From the NCBI RefSeq assembly GCF_003473485.1, contig NC_053048.1, positions 48,729,755-48,793,754 on the forward strand: a DNA stretch of 64,000 nt, read 5' to 3'. Source of the DNA: Medicago truncatula (lineage: Eukaryota; Streptophyta; Magnoliopsida; Fabales; Fabaceae). Positions 15,536 to 26,759 of this stretch are shown piece after piece. Within the stretch, counting starts at the first letter, position 1; every line of letters starts with the position of its first letter. The position numbers and the translations under genes were made by a program. The notes beneath the pieces are model-generated. The model made no database searches and was not told the origin of the DNA. It worked only from the letters and a program-made list of their open reading frames with translations.

Positions 15536-16800
15536 TTAAGTCACGCTAGTTTTAACACTAGCGTGAGTTAACTCAAGCTTGTGCTTCTGCTATGCACGTT
15601 GCAGACCAGACTGGCAGTGGCTGTAGTTGTTGCCTTTGTTCCTTCATTCCCTGTTTAGTGAACATGCAATTATTCAATAATAATTTTGGTACAACCATTC
15701 ATTGATTCAAACAGAACGAATAATTTAGAGAACGAATAATTTTAGAAACACAATTTTAACGAAAAATAACGTAAATGTCATAAATAAGCCCAACTGTGCA
15801 AATGTAAAAGTAGTACAACCAAAATGTCAAGAAAATACTACAAACATCCAAAAAGTCATAATTTTTTTTTTCATAAACTAAGACCCTACTGCTGCTGCTC
15901 TTGCGGACTATGACTCCTAGACCTCCTCCTCGGAACCTGCTGATCGTCAAACACGCTATAATCGATCCGGAGGCCCTCTAAGATGCTCAAGAAGAGTGGA
16001 TTAGAAACCACATCTGGAATCTGCATCGCATGCTCCCTCCGTGCACTACCGGTAGGGGCACGCCTCCCAGCCCTAAAATTGTCATCCCTCTCCTGCTCAG
16101 ACATAGCTGCACAAAAAGCAAAAAATCTTTAACACATTTGCACATAATTTCGACAACAACACATGTGTCATCTTTAATAATACAACAACAATGTCATTTG
16201 AATCCATAAACTACCACATTGTAGTCAAATTAACTATCATCAACATTAACAAACATAGCTCTATCTAATTACATCATTTATAATCCAAAAAAACAAAATA
16301 AACATCATTGAGACATTTCACCGAACACGTAGGTGCATTTTTCAAACAACTATGTAATCTAACATTTTCTAAACCCTAAACTACCACATTGTACCCTAAA
16401 CAACATCTAAACAACAATTCCTAAGTTATTTGGTCACTAACAATCATCAAAACTAACATGCATGCAAAACTTTAAAAAACTTAAAAATGTTAATTTTCTA
16501 CAAAAATTCAAAATTTTCAACCAAAATAATGCAAAGAATTAAGAGAATAATCACTTACTTGATATTGTGGACGAATTTGGCTTTGAATGGCGCAAGAATG
16601 ATGAATTTTGGATTTGGGGGTGAAAATTTCATTTTTGAAAATGTTGGGAAATGAGGGAACTGTACTGCTGTGTTGCTAAAAACTGACTTAAGTAACGTCG
16701 CGTGACTTAACTCACGCTGCGTGACTTAAGTCACGTCCGCCTTATAACTAGCGTATGTTAATTCATGCTACGTAAGATAACATACGTAGGGACATTTTCG
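15536..16800 (-). mobile_element. Putative non-autonomous element with gtgacttaagtcac-type palindromic ends
   Basis: The left part has a 10-bp perfect inverted repeat, tcacgctagt and actagcgtga, at 15541-15550 and 15557-15566. The right part (16690-16740) holds three gtgactta-type repeats, including the perfect palindrome cgtgacttaagtcacg at 16720-16735. A short open frame (15886-16104, minus) lies between. I could not define target-site duplications, so the borders are approximate and the class is unknown. Confidence 0.4.
15886..16104 (-). CDS. Small unrecognised protein (72 aa), element-associated
   Basis: The frame starts MSEQERDDNFRAGRRAPTG and ends RRRSRSHSPQEQQQ. Directly upstream on the minus strand is a good 3' splice site (tgctttttgtgcag, plus about 16107-16120). 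A possible donor gtaagt lies near 16553-16560, so the ATG may follow a spliced leader. The protein is charged, with an Arg/Ser-rich end, and has no membrane segment. I do not recognise a family. It may be a gene piece captured by the surrounding repeat element. Confidence 0.3.
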   Translation of the reverse strand: MSEQERDDNFRAGRRAPTGSARREHAMQIPDVVSNPLFLSILEGLRIDYSVFDDQQVPRRRSRSHSPQEQQQ

Positions 16801-17650
16801 ACTTTTATTTTAAAAATGAACGATATTGTTTAGATAATGAGCAGAATTCTAAAAATACTAGTTTGATTGGCAATGCAAGTGAAAGGGGGCCCAAAAATTG
16901 CAAAACTGAGGTAGAATCAGAACATGCTCCCCGATGTAGTGTACCATAAATAAAAGACAAAGGAAGAATGAAGACAAGTTGGTCTGAATGCATTTGTTTT
17001 CATTCAATCAACACCATCATCTCCCTTTCAGCTGAATTAATTATGACGGAGACAGTGCTGTGCTTTGCTGCACACAACACAGCTGATTACTTGCACTCCT
17101 TCTTTTGTCTTTCCACAAAATTTGGATCTAGCTTCCCTTCATTTAATTACATTTTCAATTTGATTCTAACTCGAGGGATAGGAATAGGAATAGGACTGCG
17201 CTTGTTATTACTTCTTGGATGGACTAGGATAGATCCTTTGCAATCCTATTACATTTAGGGTTATACAAACTATTTTGTTCTAAGAAAATTGATTAAAGAA
17301 CTTTGTTGCATCAACAATTTTAATTGAAGACGTGTTCTCATGTCCAACATAACAATGACATTTGTGATTCTATTGAAATATGTCATTTTTTCAACAGAAA
17401 AAACTCTTGTTAATATGTCAGTGTCGTGTCTCATATTCGTATATGTGTTTTTATAGTTAAACAATTTATAAAAAGATATTTTGATTTAAAAGTATAAGTC
17501 AAATATTTATCAAAGTAATAATATATCATTCTCAATTAAAAATAAAAAACTCTAAGATAAGGAAATTTGTTAATATTTTTGTTAATTAATTATGTAATTG
17601 ACGTAAGGTTCAAGGGAAAAATTGATCATATGAAGAGATTGATTTTAGAA
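16801..17650. other. Intergenic, nothing recognised
   Basis: No convincing gene. Short open frames here show no family features. A gtcagtgtcgtgtctcat motif near 17416 recalls the inverted-repeat sequence at 28285-28425. Confidence 0.4.
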
Positions 17651-18312
17651 CTTTTTTTTTTTGAAGAAATCAAAATGGAATTAAATAACACACCAAACAG
17701 CAGTCCCCAAGCACAAGGTGTGCTTAGGAAACCACTAAAAGTTACAAGAGTTTAAAAAATACAACAACCAGAGATAACACTAGCTAGCCAAGCCTAAACA
17801 AGCAAAAGGGTCTGACCACCATCTCTGCGTACCATAAACAAACACAACATTTTTAGCTTTCAGCCACCCAAATATAACAATTTAACCTTATCTAACAATT
17901 GAGGGACAAGATTAACAGACTTATTGAAAAGACGGTTGTTACGTTCACTCCACAAAACCCAAGAACACAAAAGCCAAATAAGCTGTAAGAACGATCTTTT
18001 AGTTTTACCAACACCTGCCAAATGAGTAAACTGCACCAGATGATCTGTAATGATAATAGGGTCCACTCCTAAAATACAAATCCAATCACGCACCTGCTGC
18101 CACAGAGATGCAAACGTATTACAAGATAAAAATAAATGATCAGCTGTCTCCACATGACCGCAACCAGACACACAAAAGATATCATTTGCGGAAATAACAC
18201 CATGAGTCGCCAGGTTTGCTTTCGTTGGTAATCGATCTCGAATAAGCCGCCACGCAAAAACTGAAACCTTCAAAGCCTTATGGGTTAATAACAAATTGAA
18301 CACTGCTATCCA
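17651..18312 (-). mobile_element. 5'-truncated L1-type LINE, 3' end with zf-RVT domain
   Basis: The minus strand frame 18303-17860 (147 aa) contains the reverse-transcriptase zinc-binding (zf-RVT) signature: FAWRLIRDRLPTKANL, C-x3-C, then HLFLSC and a final WSERNNRLF region. On the same strand it continues through a short 3' UTR into an A tract (a T run on the plus strand, about 17651-17662), the expected 3' end of a LINE. Endonuclease and most of the reverse transcriptase are missing, as usual for 5'-truncated insertions. I found no clear target-site duplication. Confidence 0.85.
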
Positions 18313-18317
18313 TTCAA

Positions 18318-18793
18318 TGTGAAACTCTCAACATTATCACCCGTTTTAAAATCAATGTTCATGAAGATTTTCACTCTATCATTCTCAATGGTAGTCTTTT
18401 TTTTTATTCTTTCTTCAGCTTCACTTACATATAGGTTGGCCTTTATGTCACTCAACTCAATGAAAATACCAATTATTAGGACATTGATTAATCAATGAAA
18501 AGAGTTCAACGCAAAAGACTAGTTTATTAGACGAGAGAGTACTAATGCATTGAACACTAATCTCTATTTATGTGAAACTCTTAACATTATCACCCGTTAT
18601 AAAAGCGATGTTCACGAAGATTTTCATTCTATCATTCTCGATGGTAGTTCTTTTTTTCTTCTTTCTTCGGCTTCACTCACATATAGGTCACCTTTATGTG
18701 ACCCAACTCAATGAATATATCAATTACAAGGACATTCATTAATCAATGAAAAGAGTCCAACATAAAAGACTAATTTATTAAACGAGAGAGTAA
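18318..18793. repeat. Direct tandem duplication, period about 253 bp
   Basis: The segment beginning tgtgaaactctcaac at 18318 and ending acgagagagt at 18540 recurs from 18571 to about 18791 with roughly 10 percent differences and small indels. Non-coding; origin unknown. Confidence 0.85.
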
Positions 18794-19953
18794 AATGATA
18801 GGTAAAATACAACATTGATTAACCAAATGACTGAACATAATAATTAATAGGATCAACTAAAGAACAAACTATTGGGGATAACCCGAGTTTGATTTTTAAA
18901 CTTCATAATTATTATGATCCATTCTCCTTAGAAGCAGGTTTTCACCTAAAAATATACAACATTGATAATTTAAATGCTAAATCTAAGGCTCCCTTATAGA
19001 TGCATGCAGAGGGGTTGAATCCATATTAAGTGCAAATGAGTCCAATTAAACGTTGCACTGATAGCCATTAATGAATTTGCAGCCGCCGCATAAAACAAAA
19101 TTTAGTGAGAAAGGTGATTGCAGAATCCAATATCTAATGGTGGATAAATCGAAGCTTGATTTTTTGATTCATGTCCCATAATAACAACGCCACATAGTTT
19201 AATTTTACAGGGAGAGCCTCAGTTCTGTTCTAGCATATGGATAGGGCTAAAAAATAATTGATCAGACAGTGCCATTAATTACTGCTTCAAAATCCCCTCC
19301 CAAATCCTTATAAGGAAATGTTAACAAGTGCCACAAGGATATTGTTTAATCATCTAAAAGTAGTAATTTTTATATTGAAAATAAGACATAATTTCTTTCA
19401 ATGAGTTCCTTAAACAATACATTTAGAGCACTCGTTAACAAGACCCATCCTTCTATACCATTTTTTTCTTCCAAGTTTTTAAAGTTAAATTTTCTCTTGT
19501 TTTATCTGATAGTATTACTCAAAGTTTTTTTTTCTTTTCCGGGGAATAATGACACACACACATTGAATATCAAATGGAATGATTAGAAATATGTTTTGAA
19601 TTTTGATGCTTTGTTCTACATCATTGAGTTCACCAAGTAATCTCGGAGTAAAGCAGTGTTTCTTTAAGGGGGTGCGAAGTATATGACAAAATTTACCTTT
19701 CATTTTGAAGAGTTTCTATGATACCTTAGCAAATTAAAGGATTTTTGGTTCCAAACAAAAAATTAAAGGATTTTAGCATAGTTGTTTTTTCAACTAATAA
19801 ATTAATGCTATGGTTTTTTAACAATAAATCAACAAGCTATTTGCAAACTCTTGTTTTAAGAAACTTGATAATTTCTCTTTCCAAAAAAAAAAAACTTGAT
19901 CATTTCATTAAAACTATGACTATTATACTAATTTTCTATATTTTTCTTATAAA
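18794..19953. other. Intergenic, nothing recognised
   Basis: AT-rich DNA with no gene, RNA or complete repeat that I can identify. Confidence 0.4.
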
Positions 19954-20250
19954 TACTACCTCTGTCCTTTATTATAGGACCATTTTGAAAAAATAACGGG
20001 AATTAAGATAGTGAATATTTGTATTAAATATGTTTGTAATTACTATTGTTTTTACAATTTTATCCTTTAAGAGAGAGAGTTGGTTTATGTTTTCAACATG
20101 TTATTTATTGCTGATTGAAGAAAAAGATGTATATAATAAATAGGGGCATGTATGTAAAGAAATAATTATTATAGTTGAAAATAATAAAGGGGTCTTATAA
20201 AAAGGACAAAAAAAATTCTCAAAAGGGTCTTATAATTAGGGACGGTAGTA
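19954..20250. mobile_element. Stowaway-type MITE, same family as 4037-4329
   Basis: The ends tacctctgtcctttattata and, reversed, ctaccgtccctaattataag are inverted repeats flanked by TA. The internal text (gaatatttgtattaaatatg; gtttttacaattttatcc) matches the MITE at 4037-4329 in reverse orientation. Confidence 0.85.
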
Positions 20251-20461
20251 TTTAGTATTAATAACTATTAGTAACAACAAACTATAATTTTTTTTAATGT
20301 TAGTTGACTCAGAATTTCATGTAAAATAAACAAAATATAATTTAAATGACGTGTCATGTGACACGGTGATAATAAATTATCAACATCCGTGAAATTATTA
20401 GAAATCCCGCTAAATTTTTTGGTTTCAACTTAAAAAATTATTTATTTTGTAATTTAATTAG

Positions 20462-20612
20462 TATACCCTCCGGTCACTATTATAACAAAAAATCTACATT
20501 TTAGATTTATTTATTTAATGATGCACATGGTCTTTATTATAGACCATATACATCATTAAATGAATGAACCTAAAATATAGTTTTTTGCTTATATTAGCGA
20601 CCGGAGGGTGTA
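20462..20612. mobile_element. Short Stowaway-like MITE, about 150 bp
   Basis: Terminal inverted repeats taccctccggtcactatta and, reversed, acaccctccggtcgctaata are followed by further palindromic pairing inside (tgatgcacatggtcttta against ttatagaccatatacatca). TA flanks both ends. The element could fold almost end to end. Confidence 0.85.
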
Positions 20613-20639
20613 TCATGTAAATAATTAATTCACCTAGAT

Positions 20640-23168
20640 GTATGTCACATGATTTAAAGTACGTGACCTTATGTGAGCTATGCTTGCAACAAGCAATGGA
20701 GGGGGCGGCTCATATGTTGGTAGATCGATCCACTTCTTCTTCTTCGGTCAATAATGACTGGCAACACTGGGTGGTGATGCGTGAAGACCAGTCTGTGGCG
20801 GATGCTGATGTAAGGGGTATAGGAAAAGATATTGGTATAGATTTTCCGGGTGCGAATCAGAATAGGTTTGCGGTGTTACATGGAGAAGGTGGGGATGTGC
20901 AGTCAGGTGCGGCTATCAGGGGGTTGAGAGGTGTAGAAAAGCGTAGAGAAGTGCAGCTGTTGGTAGGGGAAAAATTGTCGTTGCTTGTGTGTCTTCAGGA
21001 AACCAAATTGCATGTGCTTGATTCTTCTTTAGTGGCGTCTTTATGGGGCAATTCTTCTTTTAATTTCTCCTTTCGTCCTTCTGAGGGAGCGTCGGGGGGT
21101 CTTTTGATTATGTGGGATGACAAGGAGGTGGAAGTGTGGTCCTCTGTCAGTAGACAACATTTTTTTACTGATCCATGGTAAATTTTCTACGTCGTATGAG
21201 GAATTTTATTTGCTCAATGTGTATCGACTACAACAACTTCGGTGTTAGTTAATAGTAGCCCGACTGATGAGTTCCCCTTGTAGAGGGGGTTGCGCCAAGG
21301 AGACCCTCTCTCCCCTTTTCTTTTCTTGTTAGCTGCGGACAATTTGAACATTCTTATGAAGTCGGTGGTTGAAAGGAAATTTTTGAAGGCTACAGAGTGG
21401 GGGCGCCCTCCTCAGTGTCAGTTACTCATCTTCAGTTCGCTGACCTCACGTTGATTATTGGAGTGAAGAGTTGGGCCAATGTTCGGGCGATGAGAGCGGT
21501 GTTGGTGTTGTTTGAGGCTATGTTTGGCTTGAAAGTAAATTTTCATAAAAGCATGTTGGTGGGTGTCAATGTTTCTGCTTCCTGGCTGAATGAGGCAGCT
21601 TCTGTTCTCCGCTGTCGTGTGGGGAAAATGTTGTTTGTGTATTTGGGTCTCTCTATCGGGGGTGATCCACGTCGATTGATCTTTTGAGAACCTCTTCTTA
21701 GTAGCATTAAATCAAGATTGTCTGGGTTCAATAGTCGGTTTTTATCGTTTGGTGGCCGGTTAGTTCTTCTAAAGTCTGTCTTGACCTCTCTACCTGTCTA
21801 TGCTCTCTCCTTCTTCAAGGCTTCGTCAGGTATAATTTCTTCCCTTGACTCTATTTTTACTAAATTTTGTTGGGGGGTTTGTGAGGATCATAGGAAACTC
21901 TCTTAGGTCAGTTGGACCACTATTTGTTCTCAGAGGGAGTTCGGAGGTCTGGGTGTGAGGAGGTTGAGGGAGTTTAATGTTCGTTGTTAGGAAAATGGTG
22001 TTGGCGTTTATTGGTGGAGAGGAGTAGTTTTTGGTATAGGGTGTTGGTGGCGAGATATGGTGAGGAGGTTGGGGGCCGGAGTGGTTCTTCTTGGTGGCGA
22101 GAGATCGCTAATATTAGGGATGGGTTAGGTGGTGTTGGTGGCGGGTGGTTCCGAGAGTGTGTGTCTCGTTCGGTGGGGGATGGTGGAGATACTCTTTTTT
22201 GGCATGATCCGTGGTTAGGTGGTGTGCCGTTTTGTGTGCGCTTTAGGCGCCTTTTTGACCTTGCGGTTGATAAATCGTGTACGGTTGCTGACATGTTTTA
22301 TGCTGGGTGGGGGGGGGGGGGGGGGGGGGGGGGGTGGTTGGAGTTGGAGGAGGGGGTTGTGGGTGTGGGAGGAGGAGATGCTAGGGGAGTGTGTTATTTT
22401 ACTTGGTAATGTTTCTTTGCAGTGCAATGTGAAAGACACTTGGAGATGGCATCTGGATCCTATTGCAGGTTATACATTCAGCAACGCTTATTTTTTACTG
22501 ACTACTCCCGACATTCCTCAGGTGGAAGGTGCATATGCTCTTGTTTGGCATAAATATGTTCCACTCAAGGTCTCAATATTTGCTTGGCGGTTGGTAAAAA
22601 ATAAGTTGCCTACACGATCAAATCTGATGCAGCGTGGTATTCTCTCAGCTTCGGATGCGGGTTGTTTGTTACGCGGACAAATCGAGACTTCTCAACATTT
22701 ATTTATCTCTTGTAGTTTTTATGGCACTTTGTGGAGTTAGGTGCGGTCTGGGCTTGGTGTCTCAGTCCCCGACCCCATTATTGTCTCAGATCACTTCCTT
22801 CAGTTCTCTCATTCAGCAGGTGGCGTTCGTGCAAGGAGCTCTTTCTTGCAGCTTGTTTGGTTGCTTACTGTGTGGATCATTTGGAATGACCGTAATCAAT
22901 GGTTGTTTAACAATACAAGTAGCTCTATTGATCAGATGATGGATAAAGTAAAGTAGACCTCTCTTTGGTGGCTAAAAGCTCATAATGTTGTTTTTGTTTT
23001 TGGGTTTCAACTGTGGTGGTCAAGTCCCTTGGCTTGTTTGGGACTAGGCTAATTTTTGTTTGACTATGTATATTTGTAAATACTTTTGAGCCTCCCTGAT
23101 ACATCTTGTACTTGGAGGTGTCCGTGGTTTGTTAATATAAGTTCCATTTTTTATTGTTAAAAAAAAAA
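20640..23168 (+). mobile_element. Decayed L1-type LINE (endonuclease, RT and zf-RVT remnants)
   Basis: Order on the plus strand: an APE-type endonuclease start (LVCLQETKLHVLDSS, within 20642-21181), a broken middle, a reverse-transcriptase part (LQFADLTLIIGVKSWANV, 21430-21480; KVNFHKSMLVGV; FVYLGLSIGGDP), a zf-RVT domain (FAWRLVKNKLPTRSNL, 22570-22740) and a short 3' UTR ending in A10 at 23159-23168. The catalytic (F/Y)ADD motif reads FADL, several frames are interrupted and the region between endonuclease and RT is largely deleted. A G26 run (22309-22334) lies inside. The element is dead; about 2.5 kb remains of a usual 6 kb or so. Confidence 0.88.
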
Positions 23169-23340
23169 CATATTTATTGAAACAAAAACAAACAAATGCA
23201 TTTCCAAAGTTTTTGAAAATCATATACAGTGACAGGAAATATGGGATTAACTGCACCAATCACGCCATTTAATATGTTCCCAATTCACACATTATATTTA
23301 CCCTTTCAACTGGAGAGAAATGTAAGTAACATATTTAGTT

Positions 23341-23982
23341 GGGGTGCCGTTTAGGGTGGGAGACCTTCTTAGGTCTCCTACCGTAGGAGACCTCTTTTTT
23401 TTTTTTTTTTTTTTTTACAACTAATATGATTTTTTTATTTTAGAATAACATGGGTGGTTATTGACCCTTAGATAAGAATTAAATGATTGAGATTAAAAAT
23501 CCTTTTTTAAACAACACATGTTCCTTACTACATGATATCTTGTTTGTATGGATTATTCATCTTCTCCATATCAAAAGTGCAGATTCTAAATCAAAAATAT
23601 CATGTTGAAAGTGTATGCATCTTGCAGGGAACACACGAAAATATACATGTTGAAAGTGTATGCTTGCGGGGAATGTATGCAGCTTGCAGGGAACACACAC
23701 ACGAGGATGGTGGTGGTAACATTGTAGGATTTATAAGCTTCTTAATCCTTCATGACAAAAAAATTCATTACAAATTCAATTGCTTTTTTAAAGTTCAAGA
23801 TTAATGTTTTAAATATACCATCCTAGTGGATGGGTCAAGCTGCAAACAAATCTATGTCATTCAAAACCTTCTTTCTAATTCTAATGGCTCACATCGATTT
23901 TAAAATTAAAAAAAAAAAAGTAAAAATTGTAGTCTTCTACGATAGGAGACCCATTAAGGTTGCCTACCGTAGCCAACACCTC
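23341..23982. mobile_element. 642-bp inverted-repeat element with 5-bp duplication TAGTT
   Basis: Ends ggggtg...accttcttaggtctcctac and, reversed, gaggtg...accttaatgggtctccta form an imperfect inverted repeat of about 50 bp. TAGTT occurs directly outside both ends (23336-23340 and 23983-23987). The left end holds its own palindrome ggtctccta-cg-taggagacc. Inside are near-repeats of catgttgaaagtgtatgc and cttgcagggaacacac (23600-23705). No transposase frame. The superfamily is unclear. Confidence 0.65.
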
Positions 23983-23987
23983 TAGTT

Positions 23988-25425
23988 AGAGCTTGACTGG
24001 ATTCCCAACATGTTTTGCTCAAAATCAAGCAAAATTTTATTTTCTTCGTGTTGTAATTTTCGTGTCATGGAAGAAATAGAAAGATCGAGAGCTCAGCCAG
24101 AGATATATATAAGTACGTCTACCTTAGATAGGTAGTAGAGAGAGCTTGGTCCCTCCTGAATTTAGGCCATGGAATGGAGCCACACATTTTAACCTATACT
24201 ATAGACTATATATGCCAATGCCACAAGAGAGCAAATTCTGATGGAATAAATTTATACACACGTCAAAATTCAGCTTTGACCTTTTTATTAAGATCTAGAT
24301 ATATATGTGGTCCTAGACTTTGGTGGCTTGATAATTTTAATTAGCATTGAAAATATGTAAACTTTATGTGTATATATGTGTAGGGTAAAACAGAAGGGTA
24401 AGTGTAGGGTAACAACTATATGTGAGTCCACGCAAACGGCGCCGAACACGGTCGTGGACCCCTGCCTCATCCTCGGTACCTGCTTTTTAGTACTTAATAA
24501 CCCTCATCCAAATACCACATGTATAGAAGTGGTTCATTATACACAAGAATTTAATCCTCCTAAGTACGGTACTTAGATTTGCAATATATTTGAATGTATA
24601 GATCAGGATCCTATACTAAATAGTCCCTTATCAATAGAGCCTATTCCATAAATTATATATAACTCCAAAATATTGTGTCGATGTATTAAACATGTTTTGG
24701 ACGCTGATACTTTTTAGACTTGTCTTAAACATATGGTGAGATGTTCAATTAAAAAAGAATAGTTTAAACACTTGCTAGATACGTCTTGAATCTTGAACAC
24801 GCATCAAAAGATTGATCAAACCTATGCTCTTGTCTAAGTATCTTTTGGATATTCATAACCCTAGATTATGTTTTTTCCTTTTTCTTTTTTAGACAAATAG
24901 CAAAATGATGTCTCTTATTAATTTTATAAGATCCATTATCAAAGAATTAAGTGGTTGTATAAGAAAATACATATCCTTTGTAAGGGGTCACATTCATTAA
25001 CTTTGTTTTTAGAAGATTAATATGTTAATCTTAGCCCTAAATTTATATTTTATCATTTTATATATAAACAATTCATGATTTTAGTTATAAACAATTCATT
25101 TTACCTATTTAATTACCATCAAAACAAAAGTTTTTTTATTGAGTAGATCAACTCCACAAGTTTTAAATCAACATATAATGATTATGTTCGTTCGTGTATG
25201 TGAATACCATCATTATATCATATATACTAGACATTAGACATGTCGTGTCCTAGTGTTTGCGTTCGAGTCGATGCCTCATCGTGCCTAGTTTTTTTATTCT
25301 TCACTCCTCTCTTATATTGCGAGCATCAAACCAAAGATCTTAAGGTTGAGGTAAGAGCCTTTACCATGTGATCACTTGGATGCAGGTTTGTCGTCCTAGT
25401 TAATGCATGTTGTAGTATTATTATA
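23988..25425. other. Intergenic, nothing recognised
   Basis: No convincing coding or RNA gene. A GC-richer patch at 24430-24480 stands out from the AT-rich surroundings but shows no family features. Confidence 0.35.
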
Positions 25426-25651
25426 CACAGAGGCGGAGCCCGTGGGCATCGGAGGGTATGGCCTCCTCAAAGTCTCAAAGTTTTCATTTTTAATAGGTAT
25501 GTATATACATTTTTACCTAAAAGTTATATTATATAGTAACATTTGCATTAAGATTTTAAGCATATACATCCAATGTAGTGGTAAAGCAGCGCGCCTATAT
25601 ATTGTAAAAATATGTCCCCTTCATAAAAATATTGTTGGCTCCACCACCGAA
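25426..25651. mobile_element. Possible MITE with gaggcggagcc ends
   Basis: The left motif gaggcggagcc and the right motif ggctccaccacc are inverted relatives, a common terminus of plant hAT-like MITEs (from memory). I could not define the target duplication. Confidence 0.4.
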
Positions 25652-26759
25652 TGTAGATTAAATAAAAATGCAGTTGATAGACCCTAAAGTTTGGTAAATA
25701 CATGGGTGTCACCTAAAGTTTAGGTTCAAAATATCACACCACCGTTGAAATTAAATTTGAAAATATTTTGATTTGTATTTGAGAATAAAGTTGAGTTTAC
25801 AAACATGTTTTTTTGTCTCTCTTTTGTTTTTTTTGACAAGAAAGTAAACTTCATTCAAAAGTGAAAATAAAGATAGTAAAATTTAAAATATCATGGACAA
25901 ATTCTACGGTACACTAAAAATTTTGAGTGTATTGGTACACCAAATCATTAAATTAGTAGTTAAATGTATTATTTTTTGAAGAGAAAAATTGTTTCTATCA
26001 TCTATAATTATAATAACTAAATCTTATTTATCAAAAACATCGACGAAATAAAATTTAATTTTTATGAATTTTTAGTACTCATAATCGAGAATTTTGATTA
26101 TTTTTTACAATAAAATGTAAACAAAATAGTATGAATTTTATAACAATGAAATGATGTTATTTTTTTATGAAATGATATTTTCTAAAATATAAATATCAAC
26201 AAATAATTCTTTATTTCATAAAATTGATAGTTAATTTATAGATTTTTGAAGTATCAGTACTGATACACCTTTACGGATGCGCGGTAGAAGTTCACAATAT
26301 CACGAGGCGTGACATCCTCCTTCCATATTTTAAGGTCAATCCTAGTAAATATGAAAGGGAATAACACATTACATATACACATGAATAGTGCAAAAGACAA
26401 TGGAAATTAACAAACCAAAACCTTAATCGATCCTAAGATCCCAACAACTTGCTTCCATATAACATCACTGGTAAAAAATATTGCAAGATCCATGGTCTAT
26501 ATTTGTTTGTTTCGAGTCTGGGTATTCAAATATGTATTAGCTTAGATAGAAATGGATAGACATGGGTAGGTATAGTTCATAGATGTATTGGTAATTTGAA
26601 CCCATCGATCAAATAAGATGTAGAGATCCTATGATAGTCCAACCGTACATGATTAATCAATCTCAGTCTCTTTTCAACATCACTTTCCAGTTCCTTCTCG
26701 CACTGATGAAATTTGCAACATTTTAATGAGTATCCTATCCTAATTAGAATTTCATGGGT
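25652..26759. other. Intergenic; possible second repeat element
   Basis: Between about 25898 and 26300 the phrases ttctacggtacac and, reversed, ttctaccgcgcatccg are loosely inverted, as in a decayed element. Nothing coding. Confidence 0.3.

Noticed and set aside
16968-17258. 96-codon frame on the plus strand
   Set aside because: No homology recognised, repetitive Gly-Ile and Leu runs from simple sequence; probably chance.
24060-24300. A possible microRNA hairpin
   Set aside because: Partial complementarity only, and no match to a miRNA family that I know.
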